Positions 61,119-64,000 of a stretch of DNA of 64,000 nt are shown here, in pieces; positions within the stretch are counted from its first letter, which is position 1; every line of letters begins with the position of its first letter. The stretch spans positions 13,856-77,855 of the forward strand of contig JAWKHL010000009.1 in NCBI GenBank assembly GCA_041394845.1, given 5' to 3'. The notes under the pieces are model-generated. The model was not told the DNA's origin, did no database searches, and was given only the letters and a program-made list of their open reading frames with translations. The stretch is from JAHCHG01 sp041394845. GTDB lineage: Bacteria > Acidobacteriota > Blastocatellia > Pyrinomonadales > Pyrinomonadaceae. The translations under genes were made by a program, and so were the position numbers.

Positions 61119-62299
61119 CGGACCGGAAAAATAAGACCGAAGGCAAAAAAATGCGAATCCTGTGGCTGACCGAAAACTATCCGCCCCAGCGCGGAGGGAT
61201 GGCCGTTTCCTGCGACCGGATCGTTCGCTCCTTGCGTTCGGAGGATGTGACGGTGGATGTCGCTCATTTCAGCCGCCGGTATCTGAAATGGAAAACGGTT
61301 CAGAAGATCGGCGGACGGCATTTCAACTGCCCGGTCCGCGAGGACATTTCCGATGCGATGAACCGGCTCTGGAATCTGATCGAGCGTGAACACGCCGGAG
61401 TTCCCTACGCGCACGTCGCGGTTTTCGGCGGTCTTTTGCCGATGCTGGCCGGGCCGGTCTTCGCCCGCTGGCTGAAAGCCCCGCTGACGACCTTGATCCG
61501 GGGAAACGATTTTGACGCCGGAATTTTCTCACCCAAACGGGGAGACACGCTCCGCGACGTTCTGCGCGAATCCGCTTCGGTCTGCGCCGTCTCGCGCGAC
61601 AAGGTCGAGAAGATCTCCCTGCTTTATCCGGAAACCCGGGTCGTCTGGACGCCGAACGGGATCGATCTTTCGGATTGGGAGTTTTCGGGCGAAGATGAAA
61701 GACTGGCCGAAAATTGGCGCGATGAGAACGGCGCCGGAGGGAAAAAGGTTCTCGGTCTGTTCGGCCAGCTGAAACGAAAAAAAGGCGGGCTGTTCTTTCT
61801 GGAAAACCTGCTTCGTTCGGGTTACGCCGATCGCTTTCATCTGCTTTTTATCGGCGATATCGAACCGGAGATGCGGGTCTGGCTAGACGAGAACGGCGAG
61901 CTGGTCAGTTTTACCTGTCTCGAATTTCTCGACCGGTTCGAACTTCTGCCCTTTTACGCCGCCTGCGATTTTCTGGTGATCCCCTCGTTTTACGACGGGA
62001 TGCCCAACGTTCTGCTCGAAGCCGCCGCGCTCCGGATTCCGGCCCTGGCCTCGCAAACGGGCGGGATGCGCGATGCTCTCGAAGACGGGAAAAACGCCAT
62101 GTTGTTCGCCCCCGGCGACGAACACGACTGCCGCCGGGCGATCGAAAGAGCCGCGCTGATCGAAGAAAAAGAATTTCAAACCCTAAAGGACAACTGTCGC
62201 GATCTGGCCCGCCGGTTCGATCACCGGGCGGAGGCCGAAATTTATCTCGATGTTTTTGCCGAAATTTCAAATGAGAGGAGTTTTTATGCCGAAAAATAA
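61115..62299 (+). CDS. Family 4 glycosyltransferase (second)
   Basis: 394 residues, GT-B fold. Start at 61115 overlaps the stop of the preceding gene by four bases; an internal ATG at 61151 is possible. Motifs: LWLTENYPPQRGGMAVSCDR (N-terminal acceptor side, GGMA loop), TPNGIDLSDWEF, LFGQLKRKKGGLFFLENL, and PSFYDGMPNVLLEAAALRIP with the donor-binding glutamate region. Probably acts on a surface glycan together with the gene at 57606. It ends inside the lipoprotein gene. Confidence 0.9.
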   Translation: MTDRKNKTEGKKMRILWLTENYPPQRGGMAVSCDRIVRSLRSEDVTVDVAHFSRRYLKWKTVQKIGGRHFNCPVREDISDAMNRLWNLIEREHAGVPYAHVAVFGGLLPMLAGPVFARWLKAPLTTLIRGNDFDAGIFSPKRGDTLRDVLRESASVCAVSRDKVEKISLLYPETRVVWTPNGIDLSDWEFSGEDERLAENWRDENGAGGKKVLGLFGQLKRKKGGLFFLENLLRSGYADRFHLLFIGDIEPEMRVWLDENGELVSFTCLEFLDRFELLPFYAACDFLVIPSFYDGMPNVLLEAAALRIPALASQTGGMRDALEDGKNAMLFAPGDEHDCRRAIERAALIEEKEFQTLKDNCRDLARRFDHRAEAEIYLDVFAEISNERSFYAEK

Positions 62300-62966
62300 A
62301 AATCTGTCGAATCTGCTCCCGCTGATGCTGTTCATTATTTCATTGTCGCTGGCCTGCAATTCCGGCTCAAAACCAACGGACACGCCGGAAGCGCCGACCG
62401 ACCAGCCGAAGGTGAAGACGGGCGATCCGGCCGATGGGAATAAGACCTACCAAACCAAGGTCAAGGTCAAGACTCCCGACGATAAAGACGTCGTCGAGGT
62501 CAAGATCGACTCCGACCCGAAGATCGAATTCGGCGGCAAAGTTTTGCGCGGCGAGACCAAAGGCGAGAAACGCAAATACACGCTCGAAGGCGGCTCTCAA
62601 ACGGCCGAGGTCAAGGCGGGCGGCGCCGACGGTTTCAAGGTCCGGACCAACGACGGCAAACTTCTCTGGAAGGTGAAGATCTCGGCCGACAAGATCAAGA
62701 TCAGCGACAACGAGGAGAACGAGAACGCCTTTGAGATCAAAAAACGCGATGACGGAGCCAAGATCGAACGCAACGAGAACAAACTCGGCGAGGTGAAATT
62801 TTACCGCGACCGGGGCAAGGTCAAGGTCAAGGACGCGTCCGACAAGGAGCTTTTCGATTCGAACACCGAAAAATACTCCGTCGCCTACGGCGTTCTGGCG
62901 CTCGGTGAGATTCCCGAAGAATACCGCTTCATAATTTTCGCCGAACTGCTCTCCAGAAACGTCTGA
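62286..62966 (+). CDS. Lipoprotein of unknown function
   Basis: 226 residues from the ATG at 62286, which has GAGAGGAG six bases before it and overlaps the preceding gene by 14 bases; a start at 62250 is rejected. Signal peptide with lipobox LSLAC. The body is lysine/aspartate-rich with repeated strands KVKTPDDKDVVEVKIDSD, VKISADKIKISDNEENE and VKFYRDRGKVKVKD, suggesting a beta-helix-like stack. Translational coupling to the glycosyltransferase places it in the envelope cluster. Confidence 0.75.
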   Translation: MPKNKNLSNLLPLMLFIISLSLACNSGSKPTDTPEAPTDQPKVKTGDPADGNKTYQTKVKVKTPDDKDVVEVKIDSDPKIEFGGKVLRGETKGEKRKYTLEGGSQTAEVKAGGADGFKVRTNDGKLLWKVKISADKIKISDNEENENAFEIKKRDDGAKIERNENKLGEVKFYRDRGKVKVKDASDKELFDSNTEKYSVAYGVLALGEIPEEYRFIIFAELLSRNV

Positions 62967-63022
62967 CCGGCGATTTTTTTTCAATCAAATCGAGCGGGAG
63001 GCTCGAAGCGATCAAAAACGCG

Positions 63023-63328
63023 TTGCGACGGTCTCAAACGGGCGAGAAGCGCCTGCTGGGAACGGTCGAAAAGATCGAATGCGACAAACAGGGGATGTTC
63101 TTTCTTCTGAAAACCGAGGCGAAAACCTTCAAACTGGCCGTGTCATCGCCCCAGACGATTCAGATTCGCGTCTTTACCCCCGATGTCGAACAGATGCAAC
63201 CCGGCTGTAATGTAAAAAGAATGGACGTTCCGGTGGTTTTCACCTTCAAGGAAGCGATCCGGCTCACCGACGACGCCGTCGGAGAACTGATCGCTCTGGA
63301 ATTCGTCCCGAAGAGCTTTAAACTTTGA
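63023..63328 (+). CDS. Small protein of unknown function, start uncertain
   Basis: About 101 residues if TTG at 63023 is used. No ribosome site is obvious and the same frame stays open upstream into the end of the lipoprotein gene, so the true start may be earlier or non-standard. The chain reads like one small beta domain: RLLGTVEKIECDKQGMFFLL, FKLAVSSPQTIQIRVFTPD, KEAIRLTDDAVGELIALEF. No family recognised. Follows the lipoprotein at a 56-base gap. Confidence 0.5.
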   Translation: MRRSQTGEKRLLGTVEKIECDKQGMFFLLKTEAKTFKLAVSSPQTIQIRVFTPDVEQMQPGCNVKRMDVPVVFTFKEAIRLTDDAVGELIALEFVPKSFKL

Positions 63329-63691
63329 TCAATTTTTAGTGTTGATTTTTTTTTAACGGGATCGGAAATCTCGGTGCTCCCGAGGTGATCTTTGAAGTTT
63401 TTTTGTCTTTAACCAGCCGTCGAAGACGGCGACATGTTTGTAACCCACGATGCTAATCGTGGGGGTAAAATGTGCCAAAACCGACCAAGCCATTGAAAAT
63501 GGCGATATATCATGTCGCGGTTTTCAACCGCTTTACAAATGGTGTTCAAATGTTCCCATAACTCGCGTTATGGGCGGCGAAGCGGGGAATATATCGTCGG
63601 TTTCACCGACCAAACAAATGTATAACTTTCAAAGATCAGCTTTGGAATACCGAGATCTCAAAATTCAAAACTAAAAATTTAAAATTTTGAA
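63329..63691. other. Intergenic region, 363 bases, mostly a hairpin array
   Basis: No credible gene; a 74-residue frame over 63450-63674 is made of the hairpins and is rejected. It holds the hairpin array listed separately and a CCAAAATTC-like word run near 63655-63690, just before the last gene. Confidence 0.55.
63416..63610. repeat. Six-hairpin array arranged as two inverted halves
   Basis: Hairpins: H1 63416-63430 (GCCGTC, gaa, GACGGC); H2 63444-63463 (CCCACGAT, gcta, ATCGTGGG); H3 63489-63503 (GCCATT, gaa, AATGGC); H4 63517-63531 (GCGGTT, ttc, AACCGC); H5 63555-63574 (CCCATAAC, tcgc, GTTATGGG); H6 63596-63610 (GTCGGT, ttc, ACCGAC). H1 and H3 share the gaa loop and a GACAT/GATAT tail; H4 and H6 are the reverse complement of the same form; H2 and H5 have 8-pair stems with 4-base loops. 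Confidence 0.75.
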
Positions 63692-64000
63692 ATGAATCTC
63701 TATTACGCCAACGGCGGCGGGCTCGGTCATCTGACGCGGGCCCGCGCCTTTTTGCATCAACTCGGTCTGGAGCGAGAAACGGCCGTTTTGACGGCATCGG
63801 AATTCGCCCGCGACCGGCGCGTCCGCGGCGACCTGCGGATCATCGCGATCGAGCGGGATCTGGCCCGAAAAAAAAGGGACTATCAAATCTTCCTGCAAAA
63901 CGTCTTCGCCGAAAACCGTTTCGAAAAGGTTTTTCTCGACAGTTTTCCCGCCGGACTTGTCGGAGAATTCTCTCATTTCGATTTCGGAAAGGCCGAGCTG
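63692..64000 (+). CDS. Glycosyltransferase-like protein, 3' end outside window
   Basis: The frame from ATG at 63692 runs open to the right edge (103 codons). It begins MNLYYANGGGLGHLTRARAF, a GGGLGHLTRA donor/acceptor loop seen in MurG-like and UDP-glycosyltransferase (GT-B) proteins, followed by FLHQLGLERETAVLTASEFA. The rest, including the donor site, is missing, so the substrate cannot be told. Probably another member of the polysaccharide cluster. Confidence 0.7.
   Translation, partial: MNLYYANGGGLGHLTRARAFLHQLGLERETAVLTASEFARDRRVRGDLRIIAIERDLARKKRDYQIFLQNVFAENRFEKVFLDSFPAGLVGEFSHFDFGKAEL

Noticed and set aside
63450..63674. 74-residue frame in the hairpin array
   Set aside because: It is made of the hairpins themselves, has no ribosome site and shows no protein pattern.

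Overview
The window reads as chromosomal DNA of a Gram-negative, GC-moderate, didermic bacterium. The best guess is Acidobacteriota, perhaps the Blastocatellia side. That placement is an inference from gene content: eukaryote-like Ser/Thr kinases fused to TPR or PD40 propellers, a secreted S9 prolyl oligopeptidase, many small secreted CnaB/carboxypeptidase-regulatory-like proteins, N-terminal CPxC zinc ribbons on membrane proteins, and a complete kdsA/kdsB/kdsC set for lipopolysaccharide Kdo. The 16S gene (17417-18940) can settle the taxonomy.

Layout. 2-13484: a GGDEF-EAL protein cut by the left edge, prolyl oligopeptidase, a PilZ-type protein, pgpA, small secreted proteins, a SPOR protein with a PGRP-type amidase, then rimO and a TgpA-like transglutaminase. 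13650-19166: one complete rRNA operon on the minus strand, in the order 16S, tRNA-Ile, initiator tRNA-Met, tRNA-Ala, 23S, 5S, with two promoters, RNase III-type processing stems and a terminator. 19345-28197: a minus-strand run holding kdsB, pyrG, kdsA and kdsC (CTP and Kdo supply for LPS), with a pseudo-peptidase, an exonuclease and small proteins between them. 28306-43839: CPBP protease, FecR protein, RsbU-type phosphatase, IrrE-like protein, an encapsulin-type ferritin, an isolated nuoI, ndk, a serine beta-lactamase-like hydrolase, a thioesterase, sucD and a TPR kinase. 44043-48217: two MacB-type permeases and a rimB-like/rimK pair. 48314-54197: beta-CASP nuclease, PD40 kinase, GAF-GGDEF protein. 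54538-64000: lipoproteins, a YyaL-type protein, and a plus-strand cluster of glycosyltransferases with two related membrane proteins around a small zinc-finger protein.

Themes. Cell-envelope functions dominate (Kdo, peptidoglycan amidase, pgpA, glycosyltransferases, lipoproteins). Signalling by c-di-GMP (GGDEF-EAL, PilZ, degenerate GGDEF) and by Ser/Thr phosphorylation is rich, and RimK, which others have linked to c-di-GMP, is also present.

The least explained material is non-coding. First, an array of six hairpins at 63416-63610 is arranged as two inverted halves, with compensatory changes in the stems. Second, degenerate short-word repeats (CCAAAATCC-, CTCACCGC-, ATCACC-, TTTTCACC- and GGCAAAAG-like) mostly form long inverted repeats and nearly always abut the 3' end of a gene. 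No CRISPR array, IS element, integrase or phage gene was seen.
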